A stretch of DNA of 64,000 nucleotides from Byssothecium circinans (Eukaryota > Ascomycota > Dothideomycetes > Pleosporales > Massarinaceae): positions 135,393 through 199,392 of the forward strand of contig ML977021.1 in NCBI GenBank assembly GCA_010015675.1, in the 5' to 3' direction. Shown piece by piece: positions 49,567 to 60,096 of this stretch (within the stretch, counting starts at the first letter, position 1; each line of letters starts with the position of its first letter). Below the pieces are notes generated by a model. That model ran no database searches. It worked only from the letters and a program-made list of their open reading frames with translations, and had not been told where the DNA came from. A program made the translations under genes and the position numbers.

Positions 49567-51558
49567 ATGGCGGCCCTCGACGTGCTGCCTAACGAGCTAT
49601 TATCGCTCGTAGCCAATCACCTGGACCGCCCCCGAGACATCACCAATATTGCACTATGCAGTCGGAGACTAAACGAATTCGTCAAGCTCGATGGCTGGAA
49701 AGCCTTTTTGAGGGGGCGATTTGGCGTCGTCGACCTTGATCTTGACGCCAAAAATTCAGTCCACGGATTGGCTACCCTATATCGAAATTGGGACCGCAAG
49801 GCCTTTATTGCACGCTACTTGGAACCCTCGCAACATGTGACGAGCTTAAATTCGTGGGAGAGCAAGAGATGGAGAGGTCCCCAAGGCCAAACGATGGGCT
49901 TTCAGCCGAGCATCGATAGCTATGAAGAGATGCATGGCGCATGGACGGAGAGGAGGGAGGTGCTTACTTGGTCGGCAGGAACTCAACTCGTGCTGAGAAT
50001 CAAAGACACGGGAGCCAACACTTCAACATCATTGTCAGAACATGGGCAGGAGTGTGAAGGTTCTGAGCTTGACGTTTTCAAGCACTCCCACTCTTGGTAC
50101 ACGTACAAGATATCGGATAGCTTAGAAGGCAGGGACGACATCACAGCTCTGAACCTTCTTCGACCTCATCAAAAGGATCCATCAGTCGAACACATCGTAT
50201 TCGGCACAGCATCGAGTCAGCTCTGCATGCTCAATGTTGATCTAGAGCGTCGGCGGACCACTGAACACTTCTATGAGGCTGGCCAAAAACCAGTCGGCTC
50301 GCTGTCAATCTCGTCCAAGAGCCAGCCTTTGATGGCCACGACCCTCGGCGACTCCTCTTTAGCACTCTACGCTATCGACGAAGAAGATCCGAACAAAAAT
50401 TATTCGCACCCTTTGAGTGAGGTCATGCCCACCATATCGGGGTCGCGAACCGGACGACTGTGGTCTTGCAATTTTATTTCCAATGAGACGGTGGCGGTGG
50501 GTCTGGGTCCATCTCCCGAACCTATTCAAGTTTACGAAATCACGCCAACTGGCTACACCGCTGAACCTCTGCGCAAGTTCAGCCTCGATTCTAAATACTG
50601 GGCTGGCACGGTTGATGTTCCGATACAGCGGCACACCTCCATCTATCCCATCATACCCATTCCCAGCAATGCAGAAGCTGACTCGGCTGTCAACCACCTT
50701 TTTCTCTCAGGAGGCTACGACGGAATTGTCCGACTGCACGACATGCGCTCTCCTCACAGTTTTGAGACGCTTTTCTGGGACGTAACAAACGACTCGTCAA
50801 TTTATTCGCTTGCTTGTCAAGGTCAACAGCGATTTGTCGTCGGCAGCTCCATGCATAGCATGCTGAAGGTGTTTGACCTTCGCTTCCCAGGCTCGCATGC
50901 TTACCATGCCACCTCTGTTACCGCCAAGCCGCAAAGTAAGCGGCAGGATTACATGTATAATGCCATTGTTGATCGTGCAGGCGCAGGAACTGCCTCATTT
51001 TCAGGTGGATGGAATGTGTTCCTGAATGCGCGTAACCCGATTGGACAAAATGGAGGCAGAGGGCAAAATGGCAGACCTGGCCCTCGAAGAGAAGACTCAC
51101 CGGTCTACAGTCTCTCGATTCCCTCAGCCACATCACTAAACCTCTACGCTGGCCTGGAAGGCGTCGTACAGAATCTCACTTTCGTCTCTGTTCTCGATCA
51201 GCACCCAGACCCACTTCTCGCCCTGTCCGCTACTCATTCGCCAGATATGGGCCACATTGATTTGAAGGACACATACGATCCCTCCGGCGACGTCTTAAAC
51301 CTCGGCATGTACGAACAAGGTACTGAGGAAGGCTTGGGCATGCAACTCCTTATTCAGGACGATATTTCGACTGCACTTTTAGAAAACCAGCAGAGGAAGG
51401 AGTTTGCAAGACACCGTGGGTTGGATGAGAGGTGGAAGGATCCGAGCGAAGATGGAGAAAGATGGGCTAGAGGACAGCAGCCGCAGGGTAATTCTAGGAG
51501 AGGTGGTGGTCGTGGGAGAGGTAGGGGAAGAGGCAGAGGCGGCCGTGGTAGAGGGTAG
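49567..51558 (+). CDS. F-box protein with beta-propeller-like body and RG-rich tail
   Basis: A single exon encodes 663 residues. The ATG at 49567 (GCCATGG) begins directly at the F-box; the frame upstream has only non-ATG starts. An F-box lies at about 3-45 (LDVLPNELLSLVANHL...IALCSRRLNEFV). The middle has weak WD-like blades such as NHLFLSGGYDGIVRLHDMRSP and RFVVGSSMHSMLKVFDLRFPG. It is probably a degenerate propeller that presents substrates to an SCF ubiquitin ligase. The last 25 residues are an RG/GRG tract of the kind methylated on Arg and found in RNA-binding proteins. A second Gly/Arg/Asn patch is near residue 500 (QNGGRGQNGRPGPRR). RG tails on F-box proteins are not common in my knowledge. 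The substrate is unknown. Confidence 0.82.
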   Translation: MAALDVLPNELLSLVANHLDRPRDITNIALCSRRLNEFVKLDGWKAFLRGRFGVVDLDLDAKNSVHGLATLYRNWDRKAFIARYLEPSQHVTSLNSWESKRWRGPQGQTMGFQPSIDSYEEMHGAWTERREVLTWSAGTQLVLRIKDTGANTSTSLSEHGQECEGSELDVFKHSHSWYTYKISDSLEGRDDITALNLLRPHQKDPSVEHIVFGTASSQLCMLNVDLERRRTTEHFYEAGQKPVGSLSISSKSQPLMATTLGDSSLALYAIDEEDPNKNYSHPLSEVMPTISGSRTGRLWSCNFISNETVAVGLGPSPEPIQVYEITPTGYTAEPLRKFSLDSKYWAGTVDVPIQRHTSIYPIIPIPSNAEADSAVNHLFLSGGYDGIVRLHDMRSPHSFETLFWDVTNDSSIYSLACQGQQRFVVGSSMHSMLKVFDLRFPGSHAYHATSVTAKPQSKRQDYMYNAIVDRAGAGTASFSGGWNVFLNARNPIGQNGGRGQNGRPGPRREDSPVYSLSIPSATSLNLYAGLEGVVQNLTFVSVLDQHPDPLLALSATHSPDMGHIDLKDTYDPSGDVLNLGMYEQGTEEGLGMQLLIQDDISTALLENQQRKEFARHRGLDERWKDPSEDGERWARGQQPQGNSRRGGGRGRGRGRGRGGRGRG

Positions 51559-52121
51559 ATTCCCTTTGGTCTTGTGTTTTAGGCGCTGGGGTTGCGTAAA
51601 GGTATAGAGGTCCAATTGAATTCAAATATTTATTACGCTATGGTCACGACTACCTCTCGAAGGTTCATGCCCCAGCTATGGTTGCTGAGCTTGCTGTGAT
51701 GATATCGAGCTGATCCTTCTCAGGTCTGCTGGCGGCGAAGTAGAAATATGAAGGGTAGCGCACGTATTCAAAGCGATTGTGTAGTCGCATATTCTATCTA
51801 TACCGCAATGCTAGCTCCGACCACACGCTCCGATTCCTTCATAACACCTGTGCGGTTTATGCGCCTTCCTCGTCTGACAGCTAATCATAGCTTTCTTTTC
51901 ACGTTCAACCACTGGCACAGCACAAGCTGTGGAATTAAGTACTATGAGGTACGGTGGGAGGCTGCATATTATTCGAACAAATATTTGTGTGCACTTTCAA
52001 ACTGTGAACTTAACTACCTCGGTACGCAAGTACAGAAGTGTGCCACACCTTAGGTCCGTAAAGTTACCTTTTAAAAAATTTCCAATCCGTTCTTTGTCCC
52101 TTTCTAAATACCCAAACTCCC
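51559..52121. other. Intergenic between convergent gene ends
   Basis: A 563-bp spacer between the 3' ends of the F-box gene (+) and the first membrane protein gene (-). No gene or clear repeat seen. Confidence 0.5.
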
Positions 52122-53085
52122 CTAGTACAGTTCGGAACGCCGCTGGTTGTCTTCGGGGAGTTCCACGGGCGTCGCGGCGGTAGGCCCCGTGATGAACGAA
52201 TATCGCGGTGCCGGCTCTTCTTCCCATTTTTCAGGCTGAGCTATCGCTTGCTGTTGGACAGACGGAACTAGTTGCGGAGGTTCTCTACGGCGAGCATAGA
52301 CGATGTAGAGACCGAGTAGCGCCCCAAGAACGAGAAGAAGTGGAACACCGAGTCCAAGGCTGACCCCTAAGGCGAGAGGAATTATGTTTGTGGAGTCGTT
52401 TATATGTGGTTCTGGCAATGCGGTATGGCTAGTGGAATGTTCCATAGCCGTAGACGTAAACGTAGATGAGATCGATGTCGATGTCGAAATCGAGATTGTG
52501 GGGGACGGAGGCCTCGTGGAGCTGCTGACTTTCTTTACAGTGATGTTGAAATAATGCGAAACAAAGCCTCTCGTCCTGTGGCTTGTGAAGTTCTGGAATA
52601 AGTAGAAGTAGAATACTTCCGACCGCGTGAGATCGAACTCTCCGGGTCTGACGGGGAAGAATGTCGTAGTTGTCGCGGGATCAAAGTCTCGTTTATCTGG
52701 CAAAGTGATGAGTTTTTTATATTCGAGGCTTAAGAACTGAAGTCAACCGGAAGGAACAATACTGACGGAATATCTCCGCACTGCCTGGCCTGATCCGTCC
52801 CGGCCCATTGTGGTAATCCACCTGATAGAGACTGATATAGTATTCGGTGTAGTTGTCGACATTCCAATCCCACATCACTGTCACTTGGTCATCAACTTCA
52901 TATACAGGATTCTTCGCGAGGTCTTGAAGGTCTGATTCGTGATCTGCCATAGCAGGTGGCTGGATAAAGACACCATCTGGGCGCTCACTTGGTACTGGGG
53001 CGACGGCAAAGTGAAGATTGATGCAAGTGCGAGAATGCGCTTCATTTTTCGAGCACTGTCGGATGAAGTATGGAGTGTTGAGCAT
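52122..53085 (-). CDS. Single-pass membrane protein, tandem paralogue A (possible leader frameshift)
   Basis: Exons 53085-52767 and 52696-52122 give about 297 residues if the first ATG in this frame (53085) is used. The extracellular part reads FIQPPAMADHE...NPVYEVDDQVTVMW and, after the phase-1 intron, EFDLTRSEVFYFYLF and SHYFNIT. A Ser/Thr-rich stalk follows, then one membrane helix (LGVSLGLGVPLLLVLGALLG) and a polar 60-residue tail. This layout is common in uncharacterised fungal surface proteins, perhaps sensors. The neighbour at 53497-54379 has the same layout and intron. The chosen N-terminus is a poor signal peptide. A better one (MKRILALASIF...) starts at 53045 but in another frame, one base out of phase with the rest. 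A frameshift or an assembly error near 52990-53010 is possible, so the start is uncertain. Confidence 0.65.
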
Positions 53086-53496
53086 TGTGGGCTACGATCC
53101 TTCTATTCTTGAATGTCTTGCAAGTAAGTGAAAATGCGGGGAAAACTGTTAACGTTTCTTGCGCTCTGATGTGTCGTCACTGTACTCCAATAGACTTGAG
53201 ACACCTTCCTAACTTGAGTGCGCTATACATGTTAGCTGTGTGACACGTTCCATGTCCGTGGTAGTGCAAGTCATTGGAAGTGAGCCTAAAAGATATTGGT
53301 CTCGACAGAGCTCATCTGTATATCAACACTCAATTCTTCACTGCCTAACAAATATACCTCTTGAGTCAGTCTCCAATATGGCAAGGACCATAGTATCTTC
53401 AGTATCCATACTCCTAGTGATTATTTGCCCTTCTTATCACTCCCCTAATACCTGATCCAGTAATCTCAACCCCTCCTTATCGAAACTAGAGAATAG
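53086..53496. other. Spacer between tandem paralogues
   Basis: A 411-bp gap between the 3' end of paralogue B and the 5' end of paralogue A, both on the minus strand. It should hold the promoter of paralogue A. No other feature seen. Confidence 0.5.
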
Positions 53497-54379
53497 CTAG
53501 CCAATCTCGTATACTTCACGATGCGACCCGTGAGAAACTTGCGATGGAGAAGCCTCCTGTGTATCAATATCGGTAGACGAGACTCCTCTGCTTTCCTCTT
53601 TCCCTAGGCCACCCATGTGTTTTCTGCCAAAGATGAAGAGAGCGAGGAGCGCCACCAAGATACCCAAAACTATAGGTATTGCAATCTTGAGTGCGACGTT
53701 CTTTTGTGCGGTCGGTGCAGTAGGAGTTTGGCCCGTTGGAGCTGAAGTCGCCGATGTTGCGGTCGTGGGTGGTACAGATAAGGTTGACGAAGCCGACATG
53801 GGTCCCGATGTGGAATTCGTGGGTGATATGGATAAGGTCGACGCAGGTCCCGATGTAGGACTCATGGCGCGAGTAGGCGAAGGCTTATTACTCCTTGGGT
53901 CCGTGATGATGATGTAGTGTGACCTGAACCCCGCGTTTCGACGAAAGGGCTCGAACCAGAAGTAGAAGACATCGGAGATATCGAAATGAAAACCCTCCAG
54001 GTTCACTCTCCAATTAAAGGACGTTGCCTTGTCCTCTCCCTTGTCGACGTCTGGCTGACATTTAGACTAACTTGGGACCATACGGAGTGTGTCAATACTC
54101 ACGGAACAATTTCGGACATTCTGTTATTGGAGATTGAGGTTGGTTTCGGTAGGGGACTTGACACAGCCTGATCTCGAAGGCGTCATAGTTTGTTTTATTG
54201 TATTCCCATTTGATGGCTCTATAGAAGCCCAATGGCCATCGCTCATTGTCCTGGATACCTCGTGTTTCTTCTTCGATATTTCCTGGCTTGCCGGCTCTTG
54301 GATTGATGAATTCTGCCGTACACACAAATAGGGAAGAGATGACGAGAAGTAAGCAGAGGAAGACGTGGAGGAGCTTCAT
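53497..54379 (-). CDS. Single-pass membrane protein, tandem paralogue B
   Basis: Exons 54379-54103 and 54050-53497 encode about 276 residues. The N-terminus is a clear signal peptide (MKLLHVFLCLLLVISSLFVC, cleavage likely near residue 22). The ectodomain continues FINPRAGKPGN and IKWEYNKTNYDAFEIRLCQV, and after the 52-bp phase-1 intron EGFHFDISDVFYFWFEPF and GFRSHYIIIT. A Ser/Thr/Pro-rich stalk, probably O-glycosylated, leads to one membrane helix (IAIPIVLGILVALLALFIFG) and a short cytoplasmic tail of about 45 residues. The ectodomain segments align with the adjacent paralogue A, and the intron sits at the same place and phase, so the two arose by tandem duplication. The function is unknown; stalked single-pass surface proteins of this type can be wall sensors or adhesins. 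Confidence 0.85.
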
Positions 54380-54817
54380 GCTGGAAGGTAAGAAAGCGGG
54401 TGGATGTTATTGGTCGCGGAGCCAGAGGCGTTCCTGAAGTTCTGATTAGTGTTGACCTCACTGCGTTTGAACCAAACAGCGACATGGCATGTAATTCCGA
54501 CATTGAATGTAGACAAACGGAGTTAAATGAAAACTGTGAGGTTAGAATGGGCTTGTGCTGGTTTTCGAATCGAGAGGAATGAATATCCCAGTAAATAGAT
54601 TCAAACCTCGAAGCACCCGTTCTCAGGGTTAGAAGAATTGTATGTGTTTCCGCAAGGTAAGGAACCTTCAGGACTGGGCACTAGAATTCTAGACCGATTG
54701 AGCCACGCTAGCTTGTTAAAGTCTAGTAGACTGTAGGCAGGTCACAGGGGGCAGGATTTAAGATGAAGCCATCGAACCAGTTTGTTGCATCATCATCTTG
54801 AGTTCCCCATCGCAGAT

Positions 54818-54951
54818 GGGAAGGAGCACCCCGATAAGCCCTAACCCTATTCTTACAGACTCCAAGTACTATCCTATCTAACCGTGGCCGTAACTAACCC
54901 TAAGGAAGCTCATTAGGGACCTTCCTATTGCTTATTGTGGTGCTCCTTACC
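54818..54951. mobile_element. Short element with terminal inverted repeats, MITE-like
   Basis: Left end AAGGAGCACC-CCG-ATAAGC (54821-54839) and right end (54930-54948) are inverted copies that differ only in the three central bases. Two more bases match outside each end, giving an element of about 130 bp. The interior has CCCTAACCCTA and CTAACCCTAAGG motifs and no open frame. Size, paired ends and non-coding interior suit a miniature inverted-repeat transposable element or a foldback sequence. I see no clean target-site duplication, so transposition is inferred only. Confidence 0.5.
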
Positions 54952-55430
54952 ACCTTCCTTCGCCCATGGCTACCACCTTGGTTCAAGCCCTTCATACCTT
55001 GAGCAACCTTAAACTAGCCTGTGCTCGACAAGTTACTGCATTTGGGCCAAGCGTCCAAGGCCGAACCCCACAAATGCTCAGAGGAAGCGGCAAGAAAAGC
55101 GATAATGTGGAGAAAAGGACGAGAATGTAAATATCTGACAGAGCGTGAGGCAGATTAAGGGAAAGTCTGTTAAGTGCAATGAAAATTCAGACGATCCGTA
55201 TCTAAATAAGCAACTGCCTTTTCATTACTTCGTAGAAAAGATATTGCGTCAAAACCCGCCTTGATACCCCCTTCCCTTCACCAAAACGCCTGCATCCAAG
55301 AACAACAACACTGCGCCATGCACCATCCGTTACCCCGAACTCAATCCTTAAGAAAATTCGTAACCGCGTGGCATTATTCCCATTTATGGAACTGCGACTC
55401 AAGCTCTCAATTTAGGCACTTCAATGAACC

Positions 55431-55619
55431 TCAATGAGCCTTCGTCATAACCGGTGCCGGCCTCTCCTCCGCCGTAAGCTTCATGGGTACCATGAGCGGC
55501 ATCAGAAGTCTGAACTCCCCGAACGATGGCTCATTGCTGCCGATGAATATCTTTCGGGGCGTGTTTGCGGATGCCTGGAGGACCTCTTGTTGTCGGAGAC
55601 GCTGGATAGGGGAAGGCAT
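55431..55619 (-). CDS. Possible small protein gene, 62 residues
   Basis: From the ATG at 55619 an uninterrupted frame runs to a TGA at 55431. The upstream frame has no other ATG nearby. Codons favour C or G at the third position in the first half, as in neighbouring genes, and the peptide (MPSPIQRLRQQEVLQASANT...) is polar, then hydrophobic near LLMPLMVPM. No family is recognised. Length alone makes chance plausible. Confidence 0.3.
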   Translation of the reverse strand: MPSPIQRLRQQEVLQASANTPRKIFIGSNEPSFGEFRLLMPLMVPMKLTAEERPAPVMTKAH

Positions 55620-56238
55620 GATGAGCGTGGTCTCTTCGGCGTTTGTGTAATGTGTTGAAGTGTTTGGTTTAAAGCTCGAGGCGTGCCTTTGGAGTTTGGT
55701 GCTCAAGAAGAGAAGTTGGTCTGGTTAGGGCGTTTGTATTTGAGTTTCTTGAAGGACGATGTGTGCAGTTCTTCGTGTGATTTGCCGAAGCTGTGGAGGT
55801 TTGCAGAGAGGTCTTGACAGGAAAGATGGACTGATGAGGAGATTCAAAGCCTACCTGGGACTCACATCCTTATATCTTGCTTTCGTCCACTTCTTTTACC
55901 GCCGACAGTTGTCCGAGGTAGATTGGCATTGCATCCGCACGACTCCGCGTGCCAACGCTTGTCACTCATCTTAAGCAGCCAGAGCCTACTACGTCATCAC
56001 CCACAGTAATCACAGAAGCCACGAGGGTGGAATTCGTTCTTCTGACAAAGAAAAGCGGTCTCGTGCATTGATAAGCGCGTCTGGATTCGTGATATATCGC
56101 AAAAAATCCCGGCACAGCCGTTAGAAGTGTTGACCTGCGCCAGTAGCTAGTACCACACAACAGCGCGGAACACCTTCGCCAACCGTAAGTTTCCAGATAT
56201 CTAACCACATGCGCCAAAAAGTATACCTGCTCTTTCAA

Positions 56239-57201
56239 TCAATGCCCAGGAGTCCAAAGGCCGAAGCCCTTCTTCCCACCTGACTCTTCTAGCAGCCGCA
56301 GTTGTCCAGTGCCAATGTCGTAAATCATGCCGTGCAGGGAAAGCCCACGTTCCCTGACGGCTTTCGCGACGGCAGGGTGCTGCTTGAGCACGTCAATGGA
56401 GCTATGAACATTCAGTTCTGCGACACGGATGGCGCGCGCGTCATCGCTGGGCAGCTTCTCTAGCTCAGCCTTGTGGTTTCGGCGGAGCCTAGAAGGAAAC
56501 AGAAAACGGTCGTTAGCCTACGGGTAGTTCCACATTACGGGCAGCGCCAATTCGAACATGATGCGAAAAGAAAGACCAACACTTACTCTCGGACGGGGTG
56601 CAGCCAGGTATTCAGCGTCGTCCCGAGATCCACGTCGCTGAGCGCTGCATTCGCGCCGCCGCATTTCGTATGCCCACACACGACCACTTTCTTCACCTTT
56701 AAATGCGCGACCGCATATTCGACAACCGACGCGGCGCTGATATCATCTGCATGCACGCAGTTTGCGATATTGCGATGCACAAATATATCGCCAGGACCGC
56801 AGTGGCACACGGTCGTTTCCGGCACACGACTGTCTGCGCAGCCAATCCACAGGATTTCGGGCCACTGGCCCTTTGTGAGTTCGGCGAAGGCGGCCGGGTC
56901 TGCCTCGGAGGTAGTTCGTTGGTAGATGCGATTGCCGGCGACGATGCGTTCGATGGGGTCTGGAAATCAGGTGAGAAATGAGCTGTTTCCCTCGATCGGG
57001 ACCGCTTGGCTGGGATACATATGGGGTGCGAACGGCTAAGGCCCGAACGTCGTGTATAAGAAGGCCGCGATGGCCTGCTGAGGGGCGCGACTCCTTTGAC
57101 GGCGGCCGCAAGGCGACTGCGCTCCCTCTGCCCATGTTTTTCCAGATGGAAGGAGAAATGCGGTGTGGTGTGGAATGGGCTTACTCACCAGCGACGCTCA
57201 T
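56239..57201 (-). CDS. Beta-carbonic anhydrase
   Basis: Exons 57201-57189, 56959-56587 and 56488-56239 encode about 211 residues, the normal length for fungal beta-class enzymes. Exon 1 is only 13 bases (ATG AGC GTC GCT G) and is followed by a 229-bp intron. Joining them gives MSVADPIERIVAGNR, like other fungal starts. Zinc ligands are Cys45, His101 and Cys104 (GCADSR and VCGHTKCGG). Asp47 and Arg49 form the catalytic dyad. HRNIAN and the SVVEYAV helix are typical. The final exon carries LRLLEESGGKKGFGLW, including a plausible C-terminal closing segment. The enzyme interconverts CO2 and bicarbonate, needed for growth in air and for anaplerotic carboxylation. No mitochondrial presequence is visible, so the cytosol is likely. 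An alternative upstream first exon cannot be excluded. Confidence 0.92.
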
Positions 57202-58502
57202 TTTGCGGATAGCCTGCAACTCTATGCTTTCCCGTGTCCAGCAAAGTTTCCAGCCAAAGTACCTTCGGTCTTTTCCAAGAGGCAACAAGGGAGGTAGGCA
57301 AAAGACAAGGAGATGAAAGAGATGGAGATGTAAAAAAAAGCGGCGTTGAGCGTACGACCGTGGGCTTGTCCTTCCTGCCGCGTCTGACATGGGGACTTCC
57401 GCACTCATAAACCGATGGCCTATCTTACTTACCTACCAGATCTGAAGATGGACCCGCATTGCCAAACGACGCCCGTTGCATCTGGCAGCACATTATTTCA
57501 CGGCCCTGAGGCTCAACAACGCCGACTATGGCTTGGTATTGTTCCAAGCCGGTTGTTACTGGCCGCGGTACAGCCCGTCGAACCAGGATCTTGACCGAGG
57601 GCAAGACCACCTTCAAGAGTCCTCTCCCATATAGGGTCCTCATCTATCTACCATCCTCCATTGATAGATGTGAGACTCGGCCTGCAGATACCAAGGACCC
57701 GCCTGGATCTAGCCAAGGTATATCGTCTGAGGATCACACGGCGATGCTGCAAACCCTTGGAGGTGGGCTTGGTTGGTTGCACTTGTTACGCCAACGAAAA
57801 CGACGCGAGCCTTGGTATTCACCCCATCCCCGCTTCCCCGTGGCTTTTGAATCAAGTTTTCCCCACAACCTTCTCATTCGTCTCAGGTACTTTACAGGTC
57901 TTTATTTAGAGTTTTCATCCACCGTCATGTTCGCAAACGTTGGTGATGAGACTTTTGGTATGGCGACTATGTGCCGCGTAGCTTGTACGACGGGGAGGGA
58001 GGAAGGTGAAGCGAGGAAAGACAGGCACAGACCTTCACCGCTCGAGTGCCGACGACTTGCATGCTGCACCTATCGCTCGCTGTGATGACCCCCGTTGTAC
58101 GAAAACCTTCAGTGGGATGGGCGTGTACCTCCGCAACGTCCGTGTACCTCCGCACTTTCCGGGGACCTCCGCGCTCTACACGCTCGTCAGAAGAGCATCA
58201 GGAGAGATATCAGGCATGGCTTGTGTGATCGCAGAATGATTTCAAGTCTCTGTCTCTGCAAAATTCTGCAGTGTAACACTCGGTATCGACGCAGTATCAC
58301 TTGCCATGTGCGACAATGGATGCTTGATGGCTCCACGGTTCGTCTATCGGTACTATCAAGTCTTGAGCTCACTCAACATTTCTCAAGCTATCTACTGAGC
58401 TCACTATTTTACTCCGCGATATGCTCAACAGTCATCACGTCACGTGCGAAAATCTTCTGAGGCCATTTGTTGCGGACCAATCTAGTGTTCAGGAGAATCG
58501 AA
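57202..58502. other. Intergenic
   Basis: About 1.3 kb. The part next to 57201 should be the promoter of the carbonic anhydrase gene. A 14-base sequence CGTGTACCTCCGCA is repeated near 58124 and 58141. An open frame of 185 codons at 57528-58085 (+) has no protein-like features and is not called. Confidence 0.45.
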
Positions 58503-60096
58503 TTACAGAGGATAGGCTTCCTTTGCTTTCCCCTTTCCCATCGTTGTCGGCTTCCACGCAACAGGCATAGGTTTATAAAACCCAAACTTGTTCTTCGGAC
58601 CATATGCCTTCTTCAGCGCCTTCAACTTACTCACTCTCCTACCTTCATATCCATGCGTGGACTCCGCTCCGATCGCATAATTAGCATACGCATGCTTGTT
58701 GATCGTCGGAGCACCCGCAAACAACGCCTGTCGTATACTCTCTCCATAGGCATACGCATCAGCCGTCGCCCGCGTACTATTTCCCTCCCACCAAATGATC
58801 GGGTTGGCGACGATCGGGAATTGATGCTCCTCAAGAGACAAAGCGGTGGAAGCAGGACCAACAGCTTCTACGCCCTGCATACAGTAATTTTCAAGAAGGA
58901 CAGAAGTGGAGAATCGCGAGTCGGCAGTAAGTTCGGCGAAGATGTCGTAGGCGGTGTTTAGGTTGCGGCGACAGGCGGCGCTATCGAAGCTGTTTTGCGA
59001 CACTGTGTAGAGGGCTACATAATCGACATTAGTAGCTGCTTGGGTTACGGTAGGATCCAAAGCCTGGAACGGAGCAGCATAAACTGTAGCTCCCGATTCT
59101 GGTCCTTCATATGCGATAGTATAAGCAATTGGCCGGCTAGTTCACACGTTAGATTCAAAATAGAGGAATGGCAAGAGAATAGAGGCTCACACTCGCAGTA
59201 TCAAGATCCCGAATACGGGTGACGACGCCGTTATACACCACGTTAGATGGACGACTCGTAGCATTGTCAGTCTGGTTGATTAAAGGAAGAAGCTGCTCAA
59301 GCTAGTCTTGGGCGTGGAGTAGATAGTACACAGTCCAATTCCTTTGGATGTTGTAAACTTTCAATTGCATACTCGAAACGATGCCAAAATTATGTCCGGC
59401 TCCACGGAGAGCGCAGAAAAGGCCCGGGGTTGTTGGTGGCAGATGCAGTGACAGCAGTGCCATTGTAGAGCACGATGCGAGCATTTTATCGAGGGCGTAA
59501 TCATGTCTGGCTTGCAGAATGGAAGACGCTCCACCCATAAGTGGGCCGATGATTAAAACACATTCGCAAAGTCCGTGACTCTTGACTAGGTCAGCTCGTG
59601 CATCAAAGGATGACACTTGTCAAGCCAAAAAGGGTGAAGCTTACCAGCTTGCTTATTTGTGGCAAAGAGTGCTCGGGTAGCCTCCCATTGAAGCGTACCG
59701 CCGCCCACAATCGCAGTTTTGCCTCCTGCATTGACAGTGGTCGAGTTCAGTTTGCGCATGTTGACCTAGATGCCATAGGGAAAGCTGTTGAGCGTCTTCA
59801 TCCACCCATGCGCACCCGCCATAGCCAGGAAAGGTATGGATGTCATTCTCGGTTGCTACCTCCACCACAAAAACTCGCGGCAAAGAGCCAGGGATCTGCA
59901 GAGCGGCCCATTCGTTCTCATCGGGGAAGGTAACTTTAGTATTTTTAGACAACAATGGAAGCAGCCATGTGACAGCTGTCTGTACATCTGCTGCTAGTGG
60001 TGCCAACGAAGGTGAGGAAGTCAAAGGGAGAATGTACGTAGAACTGTAGGTTGCGAATTGCAACCAAGCTGCGACACCGAGAAGACGGAAGTGCAT
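58503..60096 (-). pseudogene. Decayed FAD-linked oxidoreductase (berberine-bridge-like)
   Basis: The order of parts is that of a secreted FAD-linked oxidase. From 60096 there is a hydrophobic leader, then KVTFPDENEWAALQI. A block at about 59840-59660 resembles the flavin-binding core (AGAHGW...TAIVGGGTLQWE), followed by HGLCECV..IGPLMGG near 59580 and LRGAGHNFGIVSSMQLKVY near 59390. The BBE C-terminal domain at 59130-58503 is intact and contains YANYAIGAESTHGYEG. The frame is broken in several places. There is a one-base shift just after ATENDI (about 59850), an in-frame TAG near 59773, two compensating shifts at about 59480-59410, and another TAG near 59307. Introns with normal splice ends are still visible. 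I infer a pseudogene; sequencing error cannot explain all lesions easily. Substrate of the ancestor is unknown. Confidence 0.75.

Larger units (their letters stand above)
54380..56238. other. Gene-poor interval with a TIR element and a small open frame
   Basis: About 1.9 kb. It contains the promoter of paralogue B, an inverted-repeat element at 54818-54951 and a possible small gene at 55431-55619 (-), each listed separately. Nothing else is supported. Confidence 0.5.

Noticed and set aside
54598..54712. tRNA-like A box (TGGCTCAATCGG) and B box (GGTTTGAATC) on the minus strand
   Set aside because: Spacing could allow a tRNA with an intron, but the acceptor and T stems do not pair, and the B box has T in place of the invariant C. 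At most a decayed tRNA relic.
57528..58085. Open frame of 185 codons on the plus strand
   Set aside because: No family resemblance, no conserved-looking blocks and no splice context; length can arise by chance at this GC content.
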